Shown: positions 25,310 through 33,330 of the stretch, piece after piece
Numbering within the stretch: position 1 is the first letter of the stretch
Layout: every line of letters starts with the position of its first letter
Assembly (NCBI GenBank): GCA_041725955.1
Contig: JBGRQE010000034.1
Span: 1 to 34,851 of the forward strand
From: JBGRPZ01 sp041725955
Lineage (GTDB): Bacteria; Bacteroidota; Bacteroidia; Bacteroidales; JBGRPZ01
Length of the DNA: 34,851 bases
Direction of reading: 5' to 3'
Made by a program: the position numbers and the translations under genes
Notes under the pieces: model-generated
The model's database searches: none
What the model saw: the letters and a program-made list of their open reading frames with translations, nothing else
What the model was told of the DNA's origin: nothing

Positions 25310-26659
25310 TTGGAAGATATAGATTTAAGTTCTATTCAATTTACACTCGGTACTGTAACTAAACTTTTTCAACCTTTTACCTGGGAAGTACTTATAGGTC
25401 TTATTGTCTTTATAATTCTACTCATATGCTCTGCTTTAATCTCTGGCTCTGAAATAGCTTTTTTTGCACTTTCTCCTAAAGATGAAGAAGAAATTAAAAA
25501 GGCTCAAAACCGAACTACTAAGCTAATTAAAGAGCTACTAAAAACACCTAAGAAATTACTTGCAACCATATTAATTGCAAATAACTTTGTTAATGTTGGA
25601 ATTGTGGTTCTTTCCACCTATATAGTTGCTCAACTTTTTAACTTCTCAGCTTTTCCTATTTTAGGAATAATCATACAAGTTATTGTTATTACTGCTTTAA
25701 TTCTCCTTATTGGTGAAATAATTCCCAAAATATATTGTACAAAGAAAACACTACGCTTTGCCTATTTTATGGCTAAACCACTAAAAGTACTCCTCAGAAC
25801 TTTTCAACCCATAAGCTATGTCATGGTTAGATTTACTACCCTAATCGACAAAAAGCTTGATAAACGAGCCGAAGAAATCACTATGAAAGATTTGTCTGAA
25901 GCGATTAATATTACCACACAAGGAAAACATAGCGAAGAAGAAACTAGAATACTAAAAGGAATCGTGCAATTTACAGATATCGACGCATCAGAAATAATGA
26001 AGTCACGACTGGATGTAATTGCTGTAGATATAAAAACTCCTTTTGAAGAATTACGCCAAACTATTCTTGATTGTGCATTTTCAAGGATACCTGTTTTTGA
26101 AGATACTTTTGACGATATTAAGGGCGTATTATATACAAAAGATTTGTTGCCATATCTTGATAAAACAAATGGTTTTGAATGGCAAAAACTAATCCGAGAC
26201 ACTATCTTTGTTCCTGAAAACAAAAAGATAAACGATCTTTTACAAGAGTTTAGAGAAAAGAAAATTCATTTGGCTATTGTTGTCGATGAATATGGAGGAA
26301 CTTCAGGAATCGTAACTTTAGAAGATATTCTCGAAGAAATTGTAGGTGAAATTAGTGATGAGTTTGATCAAATCTCTGACGATATTCACTACAAAAAAAT
26401 AAACGAGGGGCAGTATATTTTTGAAGGAAGAACACCAATCAATGATTTTTGCAAGGTCTTGAAAATTGGTTACAATTATTTTGATGAAATTGCATCTGAA
26501 TCAGACTCTATTGCTGGATTGATGCTTGAACTGACAGAAAAAATACCTCAAAAAGGAGAGAATACAAGCTTCAAAGATTTCTCTTTTACTGTTATAGACG
26601 CAGATAACCGAAGAATAAAAAAAATAAAAGTTGTACAGAATCAATCAAACAAAACATGA
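25310..26659 (+). CDS. gldE: Gliding motility-associated CBS/CorC protein GldE
   Basis: 449 residues. The N-terminal DUF21/CNNM membrane domain (about 25-180) starts with a strong hydrophobic span (VLIGLIVFIILLICSALISGSEIAFFAL). Two CBS domains follow (about 200-335; ILKGIVQFTDIDASEIMKSR, IVVDEYGGTSGIVTLEDILEEIVGEI), then a CorC/HlyC-type C-terminal domain. Location directly before gldD, with an ATGA overlap, identifies it as GldE, which in Flavobacterium supports GldD and motility. The start is TTG at 25310; no ATG or GTG lies in frame before the membrane domain. Confidence 0.92.
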   Translation: MEDIDLSSIQFTLGTVTKLFQPFTWEVLIGLIVFIILLICSALISGSEIAFFALSPKDEEEIKKAQNRTTKLIKELLKTPKKLLATILIANNFVNVGIVVLSTYIVAQLFNFSAFPILGIIIQVIVITALILLIGEIIPKIYCTKKTLRFAYFMAKPLKVLLRTFQPISYVMVRFTTLIDKKLDKRAEEITMKDLSEAINITTQGKHSEEETRILKGIVQFTDIDASEIMKSRLDVIAVDIKTPFEELRQTILDCAFSRIPVFEDTFDDIKGVLYTKDLLPYLDKTNGFEWQKLIRDTIFVPENKKINDLLQEFREKKIHLAIVVDEYGGTSGIVTLEDILEEIVGEISDEFDQISDDIHYKKINEGQYIFEGRTPINDFCKVLKIGYNYFDEIASESDSIAGLMLELTEKIPQKGENTSFKDFSFTVIDADNRRIKKIKVVQNQSNKT

Positions 26660-27282
26660 AAAGAAATTGGAGTACCTTAATCCTATTTTGCTTATTGCTT
26701 ATAGGAATATTATACAGCTGTGAAAACACATACACACCTAAGCCTACTGGATATTTTCGCATTGATCTACCTAAAAAAGAGTATCAAAGCTTTGATACCA
26801 CATTCCCATATAGCTTTGAATATCCTAAATATGCAAAAATTGTAAATGATCAAAATAGCCCTGATGAAAAATATTGGATAAATATTGTATATCCACAATT
26901 TAAAGGTGAAATCCATTTGACTTATCGTAAGGTAAATGATAACTTGACGCTATATCTTCAAGAGGCACACAATTTGGTGTATAAACATATGCAAAAAGCA
27001 ACAGCTATTCGTGATAATTATTTCTCGGAACCTGATAATAATATATACGGAATTACATACGAAATTGAAGGTGTTGGAGCAGCATCTCCCTTTCAGTTTG
27101 TCTTGACCGATAGTACTTCTAATTACTTAAGAGGGGCTTTATATTTTGATGTTAAACCCAATAATGACTCTCTTTCACCAGTTATTAATTTTGTTGAAGA
27201 AGATATCCTTCATCTGATAAAAACATTCAAATGGAAGGAAGAAACAGACAAAACACAAAATCATGACAAAACAATTTCTTAA
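26656..27282 (+). CDS. gldD: Gliding motility lipoprotein GldD
   Basis: 208 residues with a lipoprotein signal: lipobox L-Y-S-C, Cys22. The mature start TYTPKPTGYFRIDLPKKEYQ and the YSFEYPKYAKI segment are the GldD family hallmark. In F. johnsoniae GldD is required for gliding and is tied to T9SS function. Start ATG overlaps the gldE stop by 4 nt, and the end overlaps the next gene by 20 nt, so the three are translationally coupled. Confidence 0.94.
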   Translation: MKRNWSTLILFCLLLIGILYSCENTYTPKPTGYFRIDLPKKEYQSFDTTFPYSFEYPKYAKIVNDQNSPDEKYWINIVYPQFKGEIHLTYRKVNDNLTLYLQEAHNLVYKHMQKATAIRDNYFSEPDNNIYGITYEIEGVGAASPFQFVLTDSTSNYLRGALYFDVKPNNDSLSPVINFVEEDILHLIKTFKWKEETDKTQNHDKTIS

Positions 27283-28282
27283 CCTCTGTCTTTTCATCTT
27301 TACAGCAGCTGCAATAATAAGCTGTGAAGGAAATGCAGAAGAAAAAAAGATTATATCTTCTGAAATTAAACATGTGAAGGAGGTAGACATAACTTCCATA
27401 CCTGAATTCAATGTTGACTCAGCATATAACTATATGGCTAAACAAATTAGCTTTGGCCCTAGAAATCCAGGCTCAAAAGGCAGAGATGAATGTGCGATAT
27501 GGCTTTTGCAGAAAATTAAAAACTATGCTGATACTGCATTCTTTCAAGAATTTAAAACCAGAAGCTGGGAAGGGAATATCTTTGATGGGAAAAATATTAT
27601 CGCAAGCTTTAATCCTGAAAAGAAAAGAAGACTGCTACTAAGTGCTCATTACGATACTCGCCCCTACTCTGATCAAGACCCTGACAAAGCAAATTATAAC
27701 AAACCTTTAGATGGAGCAAACGACGGAGCAAGTGGCACAGGAGTGCTTCTTGAAATTGCTCGTATATTAAAAACTAAAAAAGCAAATATCGGAATTGATA
27801 TTATCTTTTGGGATATGGAAGATTATGGACCTCCAAGTTGGACAAGTATTCCTGAAGAAGATCGCTTTTGGGCATTAGGAAGCCAATACTGGGCTAATAA
27901 TCCACACAAACAAAACTATAATGCAAAATATGCAATTCTACTTGATATGGTTGGTGGAGAAAATAATGTATTTCCACGTGAATACTTTTCTCAGGAATTC
28001 GCTCCCGAAATACTAGACTACATCTGGGATATTGCCGCTGAAATAGGTTATAGTAATTATTTTGTCAACGAAGAAGGTCTCGCCGTAAATGACGATCACC
28101 TACCATTAAACAATATAGCAGGAATTCCAACCATCGATATTATTGGTATGGACAAATCTAAAGGATACTATACTTTCTATAAATATTGGCATACACAAAA
28201 CGATAAGCTTGACAATATTTCTAAAAAAACGCTTAATGCTGTAGGACAAGTTGTAACTACTGTAGTCTACAAAGAAAAATAA
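27263..28282 (+). CDS. Glutaminyl-cyclase-like M28-fold lipoprotein, copy 1
   Basis: 339 residues; lipobox I-I-S-C, Cys21, so membrane-anchored in the periplasm. The core follows animal-type (type II) glutaminyl cyclases and M28 peptidases: SAHYDTRP (H129, D131), GANDGASGTG (D154), FWDMEDYG (E186, D187), LLDMVGG (D228), DDH (277-279), YWHTQND (H310). D154, D187 and H310 are the likely zinc ligands and E186 and D278 catalytic, by analogy with human QC; bacterial forms use Asp at the second ligand. It would convert N-terminal Gln of exported proteins to pyroglutamate. It overlaps gldD by 20 nt. An aminopeptidase role is the alternative. Confidence 0.82.
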   Translation: MTKQFLNLCLFIFTAAAIISCEGNAEEKKIISSEIKHVKEVDITSIPEFNVDSAYNYMAKQISFGPRNPGSKGRDECAIWLLQKIKNYADTAFFQEFKTRSWEGNIFDGKNIIASFNPEKKRRLLLSAHYDTRPYSDQDPDKANYNKPLDGANDGASGTGVLLEIARILKTKKANIGIDIIFWDMEDYGPPSWTSIPEEDRFWALGSQYWANNPHKQNYNAKYAILLDMVGGENNVFPREYFSQEFAPEILDYIWDIAAEIGYSNYFVNEEGLAVNDDHLPLNNIAGIPTIDIIGMDKSKGYYTFYKYWHTQNDKLDNISKKTLNAVGQVVTTVVYKEK

Positions 28283-28290
28283 ATATTATA

Positions 28291-29304
28291 ATGAAGTTAA
28301 TTACAAAAGTATTTTTTCTTACAGCCCTGTTTACAGGGCTTTTTTCTTGCACCAACTCAACAGAGAAAAGGATTAAAAATAAAGAAGTAAAAAAGGACAA
28401 ACAACAACATACTCTTATAAATTCACCAGAATTTAATGCTGACTCTGCCTTTTACTACATAAGAAAACAAATTGAATTTGGTCCTCGAAACCCCAATTCC
28501 GAGGGACACAAAAATTGTGCTGAGTGGTTGGTTAACAAATTAAAAGAACATACTCCAAATGTAGAAATACAGCATTTTAAATCAAGAGCTTTTGACGGCA
28601 AAATTTATAAAGGGAAAAACATTATCGCAAGCTTTAATCCTGAAATAAATAAAAGAATTATGCTTTCGGCTCATTATGATACCAGGCCTTTTTCAGATCA
28701 GGAAAAAGACAAAAATTTACATAATAAACCTATAGACGGAGCAAATGATGGTGGCAGTGGCGTTGGTGTTCTACTCGAACTAGCAAGAAATTTCAAACAA
28801 CTCCCCCCTACAGTAGGAGTAGATATTTTCTTTTGGGATCTGGAAGATTATGGTATGCCTGCATGGAAAAATGGCAAAGGTGATGGAGGTTGGTGCCTCG
28901 GTAGCAAATATTGGTCTGAAAATCCTCACAAAATTAATTACTCAGCAAACTACGGTATTCTGCTAGATATGGTTGGAGGAAAAAATAATGTTTTTGCTGT
29001 TGAGGGATACTCTTTAAATTATGCTCAAAATATTGCTGAGAAAATATGGAATACAGCAGCAGAAATGGGATATAGTCATATTTTCGTTCCTTATAAAGGC
29101 ATGACAGTAACAGACGATCATGTTCCTATAAATCAGATAGCAAAAATACCAACAATAGATATTTTAGGAAGTAGTACGGCTAAAGGATATTATAATTTCG
29201 ATATCAATTGGCATACGCAAAAAGACAATCTGGAAAATATAAACATCAATCTTCTGGAAACTACAGGAAAAGTAGTAAGCAGAGTAGTCTATTCTGAAAA
29301 ATAA
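28291..29304 (+). CDS. Glutaminyl-cyclase-like M28-fold lipoprotein, copy 2
   Basis: 337 residues, an evident tandem paralogue of the preceding gene starting 8 nt after it. Lipobox L-F-S-C, Cys20. All key blocks are kept: SAHYDTRPF, GANDGGSGVG, FWDLEDYG, LLDMVGG, DDHVP, NWHTQKD. The two copies share long identical stretches such as GKNIIASFNPE but differ in the region after the metal Asp (the first has SWTSIPEEDRFWAL, this one AWKNGKGDGGWCL), which borders the active site in QC, so substrate preference may differ. No sign of decay in either copy. Transcription probably ends in the downstream repeat array. Confidence 0.82.
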   Translation: MKLITKVFFLTALFTGLFSCTNSTEKRIKNKEVKKDKQQHTLINSPEFNADSAFYYIRKQIEFGPRNPNSEGHKNCAEWLVNKLKEHTPNVEIQHFKSRAFDGKIYKGKNIIASFNPEINKRIMLSAHYDTRPFSDQEKDKNLHNKPIDGANDGGSGVGVLLELARNFKQLPPTVGVDIFFWDLEDYGMPAWKNGKGDGGWCLGSKYWSENPHKINYSANYGILLDMVGGKNNVFAVEGYSLNYAQNIAEKIWNTAAEMGYSHIFVPYKGMTVTDDHVPINQIAKIPTIDILGSSTAKGYYNFDINWHTQKDNLENININLLETTGKVVSRVVYSEK

Positions 29305-29343
29305 AGCTACCTATTGCCACTACACTTACCCTTAATTAGACCT

Positions 29344-29467
29344 AAACCTCCTAGGTTTTGGATAAAAACCTCCTAGGTTTTGGATAGAAACCTCCTAGGT
29401 TTTGGATGAAAACCTCCTAGGTTTTAAATGAAAACCTCCTAGGTTTTGAATAAAAACCTAGGAGGTT
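29344..29467. repeat. 22-bp tandem repeat array ending in an inverted unit
   Basis: CCTCCTAGG occurs at 29347, 29369, 29391, 29413 and 29435, exactly 22 bp apart, within the unit AAACCTCCTAGGTTTTGGAT. At the next 22-bp position (29457-29465) the unit is reversed as CCTAGGAGG. The bases between cores vary slightly (gata, gatag, gatg, aaatg, gaata). It fills the space between two convergent genes. The array is non-coding. Confidence 0.95.
29433..29467. terminator. Perfect 15-bp hairpin at the end of the 22-bp array (bidirectional terminator)
   Basis: AACCTCCTAGGTTTT (29433-29447) and AAAACCTAGGAGGTT (29453-29467) pair perfectly around GAATA. Each upstream direct copy can also pair with the inverted unit, giving alternative stems. 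It lies between convergent genes, so it could stop both transcripts. Confidence 0.7.
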
Positions 29468-29551
29468 ATAACAGTACAATCAATATCTTAACCGATTACA
29501 TTCATTACCTGTCTTAGTCAAAAAGCAAGCTTACATTGCTTATTAAAGCTG

Positions 29552-30694
29552 CTAATCATTAATTATATCTCTGGAGATTATCAGTTTTTGAATTTCAGAA
29601 GTTCCCTCATATATTTGAGTTAACTTGGCATCACGCATTAATCTTTCGACATGATATTCTTTAACATACCCATATCCTCCGTGTATTTGCACTGCTTCTG
29701 TAGTAACTTCCATAGCTATATCAGCAGCGTATTGTTTTGCCATGCTACTAGCTATGCCATAAGGTTTGCCTACATCCTTTAGCCAAGCAGCCTTTAAACA
29801 TAAATTTCTAGCATTTTCAATTTTCACAGCCATTTCTGCCAATTTAAAAGCAATAATTTGATGCTGACAAATAGGCTTTCCAAAGGCTTTTCTTTCTTTT
29901 GCGTAGGCAAGAGCTCGCTCATAAGCGCCTGATGCAATACCAAGAGCTTGGGCAGCTATTCCAATACGTCCACCTTCTAATGTTTTCATAGCCAATTTAA
30001 ATCCAAAACCCTCATCCTTGATTATATTATCTTTAGAAACTTTCACATCAGAAAACATAACAGAATGAGTATCTGAACTGCGCATACCCATTTTATTTTC
30101 ATGAGGACCTATCGAAATTCCAGGAGTATGACGATCTACAATAAAAGAAGTAATACCATGGCTTCCTGCTTTAGGATCAGTCTGGGCCATAACTATGTAT
30201 GTTGATGCTGTATTACCATTGGTAATCCAGTTTTTTGTTCCATTCAATACATAATAATCATCGTTTTTTACAGCAATCGTTTTTTGCTTTGTAGCATCCG
30301 AACCTGCTTCAGGCTCTGAAAGCAAGAAAGCACCAATCTTATCGCCACGAGCTAGAGGTTTCAGCCAATCTTCCTTCTGTTTTTCAGTTCCATATTCCTC
30401 CAAGCCATAACAAACCAAAGAATTATTAACACTCATTATAACACTAACTGAAGAATCTACTTTAGATATTTCTTCTATTGCCAAAACGTAAGAAATAGTA
30501 TCCATACCACCTCCATCATATTTTGGGCTTACCATCATACCCATAAATCCAAGATCGCGTAATTTATTTATCTGTTCAGTGGGATAAATTGATTTCTCAT
30601 CTCTTTCAATAACACCGGAAACCAGATCTCTTTGGGCAAACTCTCTGGCAGCGTCGCGGATCATTTTTTGCTCTTCAGAAAATTCAAAATTCAT
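29552..30694 (-). CDS. Acyl-CoA dehydrogenase (short-chain/butyryl type)
   Basis: FAD enzyme that oxidises acyl-CoA to enoyl-CoA. 380 residues, the standard length. Visible are the N-terminal helical domain (MNFEFSEEQKMIRDAAREFA), the FAD-binding LLSEPEAGSDA and KNWITNGNTA, and the C-terminal GGYGYVKEYHVERLMRDAKLTQIYEGTSEIQ, where E in YEGTSE is the catalytic base. Short-chain specificity is inferred from overall resemblance. It stands alone, with no electron-transfer flavoprotein genes nearby. Confidence 0.95.
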   Translation of the reverse strand: MNFEFSEEQKMIRDAAREFAQRDLVSGVIERDEKSIYPTEQINKLRDLGFMGMMVSPKYDGGGMDTISYVLAIEEISKVDSSVSVIMSVNNSLVCYGLEEYGTEKQKEDWLKPLARGDKIGAFLLSEPEAGSDATKQKTIAVKNDDYYVLNGTKNWITNGNTASTYIVMAQTDPKAGSHGITSFIVDRHTPGISIGPHENKMGMRSSDTHSVMFSDVKVSKDNIIKDEGFGFKLAMKTLEGGRIGIAAQALGIASGAYERALAYAKERKAFGKPICQHQIIAFKLAEMAVKIENARNLCLKAAWLKDVGKPYGIASSMAKQYAADIAMEVTTEAVQIHGGYGYVKEYHVERLMRDAKLTQIYEGTSEIQKLIISRDIIND

Positions 30695-30809
30695 TAGGAT
30701 AGATTTAATTAGTAAAAAATAAAGGGAACTACATATAACTTAGACTTAAATTGAGGAATAGCCTTAGAGAATAAAATAACTCGTAATTAAAACAGTAGTT
30801 CAACACAAT

Positions 30810-31040
30810 ATGTTTAAGCTTTTGCAGCCTAAATCTAACCATAAAAAAGCAATATACAAAGTACAAAAAGCTGAAAACAAAAAAAGCTTATTAAGAATGA
30901 TTATAATACCATTAGCAATATCTTTACCGTTTTTAATAAAACCTTACTTGTCAAACAATTACAGACAAACACCTAAAACTCTAAAGAAACTAACAAATGA
31001 AATTACGATTATCGATACTATTGCTTGTATTTATATGTAG
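30810..31040 (+). CDS. Possible small membrane protein (doubtful)
   Basis: 76 codons with ATG, fully within the gap after the divergent acyl-CoA dehydrogenase. It encodes a Lys-rich head, one hydrophobic segment (MIIIPLAISLPFLI) and a basic tail, with no family I recognise. Its end overlaps the PI-PLC gene start by 44 nt. It could be real and translationally coupled, or a chance frame in AT-rich DNA. Confidence 0.25.
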   Translation: MFKLLQPKSNHKKAIYKVQKAENKKSLLRMIIIPLAISLPFLIKPYLSNNYRQTPKTLKKLTNEITIIDTIACIYM

Positions 31041-32037
31041 TATTAGCTGCAAAAAGGAAAACTTCAAGTCTGACGTACTGAATACAAAGAACAAAAATCA
31101 AATATCCTACAATTTAAATAATTGGATGGAAGATATCTTTACCAGTCGCCCTAATGTTCCTTTAAACGAGATTGCTATGCCTGGTGCTCATGATGCAGCA
31201 ACTTACAAGATGACAATTGATTCTGATTGGGGAAAAGAGGTTGAGTGGTATAAAAAGCTAGCAGGAAAAAGAGCTGCATACTTTTGGTCGTTTACAACAG
31301 AAAAAAGTATCTATGAATTATTAAACCTTGGTGTTAGAAATTTTGACATCAGAATTGAGCATAATGACAAAGGTTATTATTCTTATCACGGACAAATATC
31401 AACAAAATGGGAAGAAATTATAGGCGATTTTAAACGATTTTTCCAAGAACACCCAAAAGAAATCTGCCATATGGAATTTAGAGCAGATCAAATGACGGAT
31501 ATGGAATATGAACATTTATTGGGTGACCTACTACTTCAAATTGGTAAAAGCCATGTTGTCGCTTCAACACAAGGATTAAGCCCAACTTCAACCATTGGAG
31601 AATTTTGGTCAAAAGGTAAAAACCTGATGGTTTCTTGTACACGAAAATCATCTTATAACGACATATTTGCTTTGCGTAATTGGTGGACTGCTGTATGGAC
31701 AGGAGCAGACAATGCAGAAGGTATTAAGCAATATAATTACGATCATATAAAAACTCGTCCAAACAATATGCTTTTTGCAAATTCTTTCACCTATGCTTTA
31801 TCTTTTAAAGTAATTGCACATGGTGCAGTAGGACATCCTAAAAGCTTAAAAGAATGTTCTTGTACACCTCAAAATAATGATTATGGTGCAATTAATGCAC
31901 AAATAGATGAATGGCTACCCAAGTTAGAACAAGAAGCAAAAGCTTCTGGGAAAAAAATAAATATAATCAACCTTGACTTTCCTGAATTTGGAAATAATAC
32001 TAAAAAAATTATTGATTTAAACCTCAAACAACAATAG
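30997..32037 (+). CDS. PI-PLC X-domain lipoprotein, bacterial (metal-independent) type
   Basis: 346 residues with lipobox S-I-S-C, Cys18, followed by K-K-E. The catalytic pattern matches Bacillus PI-PLC: first His in PGAHDAATY (H65), F-D-I-R (D117, R119) in GVRNFDIRIEH, and second His in YSYHGQ (H131). In that class an arginine replaces the calcium ion. The EHPKEICHMEFRADQ strand follows. Substrates may be phosphatidylinositol, GPI-like lipids or another glycerophosphodiester; not determinable here. A good terminator follows. Confidence 0.85.
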   Translation: MKLRLSILLLVFICSISCKKENFKSDVLNTKNKNQISYNLNNWMEDIFTSRPNVPLNEIAMPGAHDAATYKMTIDSDWGKEVEWYKKLAGKRAAYFWSFTTEKSIYELLNLGVRNFDIRIEHNDKGYYSYHGQISTKWEEIIGDFKRFFQEHPKEICHMEFRADQMTDMEYEHLLGDLLLQIGKSHVVASTQGLSPTSTIGEFWSKGKNLMVSCTRKSSYNDIFALRNWWTAVWTGADNAEGIKQYNYDHIKTRPNNMLFANSFTYALSFKVIAHGAVGHPKSLKECSCTPQNNDYGAINAQIDEWLPKLEQEAKASGKKINIINLDFPEFGNNTKKIIDLNLKQQ

Positions 32038-32087
32038 TGGTCCAGACAACCTTGGATCGCACTCTTACTTAAATTAATCCTAACTTT

Positions 32088-32132
32088 ATTGCCTCAAATA
32101 AATCTAACTTCACAGATTTAATTTGGGGCAAT
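32088..32132 (+). terminator. Terminator after the first PI-PLC gene
   Basis: ATTGCCTCAAATAAATCT (32088-32105) pairs with AGATTTAATTTGGGGCAAT (32114-32132), about 18 bp with one bulge and one G-U, then TTTTATT. Confidence 0.8.
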
Positions 32133-32253
32133 TTTATTAACAACACTTTAGTTGTATGATGAGTTATTAAGTAATAATTTATATTTTTTTGCTAACAAGA
32201 AGCAACTCATTACCCACAACAAATGTGTTATGAGTTCTAAATAATAAGTTATT

Positions 32254-32261
32254 TACTTTTG
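32254..32261 (+). promoter_or_regulatory. -7 promoter element for the NPD/FabK-like gene
   Basis: TACTTTTG, an exact TAnnTTTG match, 25 nt before the ATG. No clear -33 element. The gene is isolated between terminators, so a local promoter is needed. Confidence 0.5.
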
Positions 32262-32286
32262 TCTCTAAAACACTATTACAATAAAA

Positions 32287-33228
32287 ATGAATAGAATAAC
32301 AAAACTTTTCGGAATAAAATATCCTATAATACAGGGTGGAATGGTTTGGTGCAGCGGATATAAACTTGCTGCTGCAGTGAGTAATGCAGGTGGTTTAGGC
32401 TTGATTGGAGCAGGATCTATGTACCCTGATATATTCAAAGAACACGTTATAAAGTGTAAAAAAGCTACAGACAAACCATTTGGAGTAAACGTTCCTCTTT
32501 TATATCCTCAAGTTGATGAAATCATTGATATAATCATAGAAGAAAAAGTACCTATTGTTTTCACCTCAGCAGGCTCTCCAAAAAAATTTACGGCTAAATT
32601 AAAAGAGGCAGGCATAAAAGTAGTACATGTTATTGCTAACACCAAATTTGCTGCAAAATGTGAAGAAGCTGGTGTAGATGCTATTGTTGCTGAAGGTTTC
32701 GAAGCTGGTGGGCACAACGGATTAGAGGAAACTACTACAATGACTCTTATTCCTGCTATAAAAAAAGCATGTAATATCCCTGTAATTGCTGCTGGAGGAA
32801 TAGGCAGTGGCAGAGGAATATTAGCGGCTCTATCCTTGGGAGCAGAAGGCGTTCAGATAGGTAGCCGATTTGCTATTACTAAGGAATCATCAGCAAATCA
32901 ATCGTTCAAAGAACTCGTTATCGGATTAAAAGATGGCGATACCAAATTGATGATGAAAAAAACGGTTCCTGTACGCTTGATAAAGAATAAATTCTTCGAT
33001 CAAATCCAAGATGCAGAAAATAAAGGAGCTGAAGCAGATGAATTACGAAACATTCTTGGTCGTGGAAGAGCAAAACTTGGAATGTTTGAAGGTGATTTGG
33101 AGGAAGGCGAACTTGAAATTGGTCAAATCAGTGCAATCATTGATACCATTAAACCTGCAGAAGTAGTATTGAAGGAAATGGTAGAAGAATATAATGAAGC
33201 TTTAGCAGAACAGCAGCGATTTGAATAA
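32287..33228 (+). CDS. NPD-family FMN oxidoreductase (nitronate monooxygenase / FabK-like)
   Basis: 313-residue TIM-barrel flavoprotein. The N-terminal YPIIQGGMVWCSGYKLAAAVSNAGGLGLIGAG, the central EGFEAGGHNG with the conserved His, and the phosphate-binding IAAGGIGSGRGILAALSLGAEGVQIGSRF are the NPD/FabK signatures. Either nitronate oxidation or enoyl-ACP reduction (FabK) is possible; the motifs do not decide. It is a single-gene unit with its own promoter element and a palindromic terminator, set between two PI-PLC-type genes without an obvious metabolic link. Confidence 0.88.
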   Translation: MNRITKLFGIKYPIIQGGMVWCSGYKLAAAVSNAGGLGLIGAGSMYPDIFKEHVIKCKKATDKPFGVNVPLLYPQVDEIIDIIIEEKVPIVFTSAGSPKKFTAKLKEAGIKVVHVIANTKFAAKCEEAGVDAIVAEGFEAGGHNGLEETTTMTLIPAIKKACNIPVIAAGGIGSGRGILAALSLGAEGVQIGSRFAITKESSANQSFKELVIGLKDGDTKLMMKKTVPVRLIKNKFFDQIQDAENKGAEADELRNILGRGRAKLGMFEGDLEEGELEIGQISAIIDTIKPAEVVLKEMVEEYNEALAEQQRFE

Positions 33229-33269
33229 TCGTTTATTATTACTTCCATGCAAGTAATCTGTTAGACATA

Positions 33270-33311
33270 AAAAAAGCTTTATGAATCAATATTGATTCAT
33301 AAAGCTTTTTT
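33270..33311. terminator. 42-bp perfect palindrome acting as bidirectional terminator
   Basis: From A33270 to T33311 the sequence is its own reverse complement, centred on AATATT, with A6 and T6 at the outer ends, so both convergent transcripts end in a hairpin plus T-run. It lies midway between the NPD and the second PI-PLC stops. Confidence 0.9.
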
Positions 33312-33330
33312 CTTTATAATAAATAATCAA

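Noticed and set aside
25816..26223. 135-codon open frame antisense to gldE
   Set aside because: Shadow of the CBS-domain coding region; Ser-rich low-complexity product.
29344..29467. Possible small CRISPR array
   Set aside because: Period is only 22 bp, the sequences between cores are 4-5 variable bases rather than unique ~30-bp spacers, the last unit is inverted, and no cas gene is in the window.
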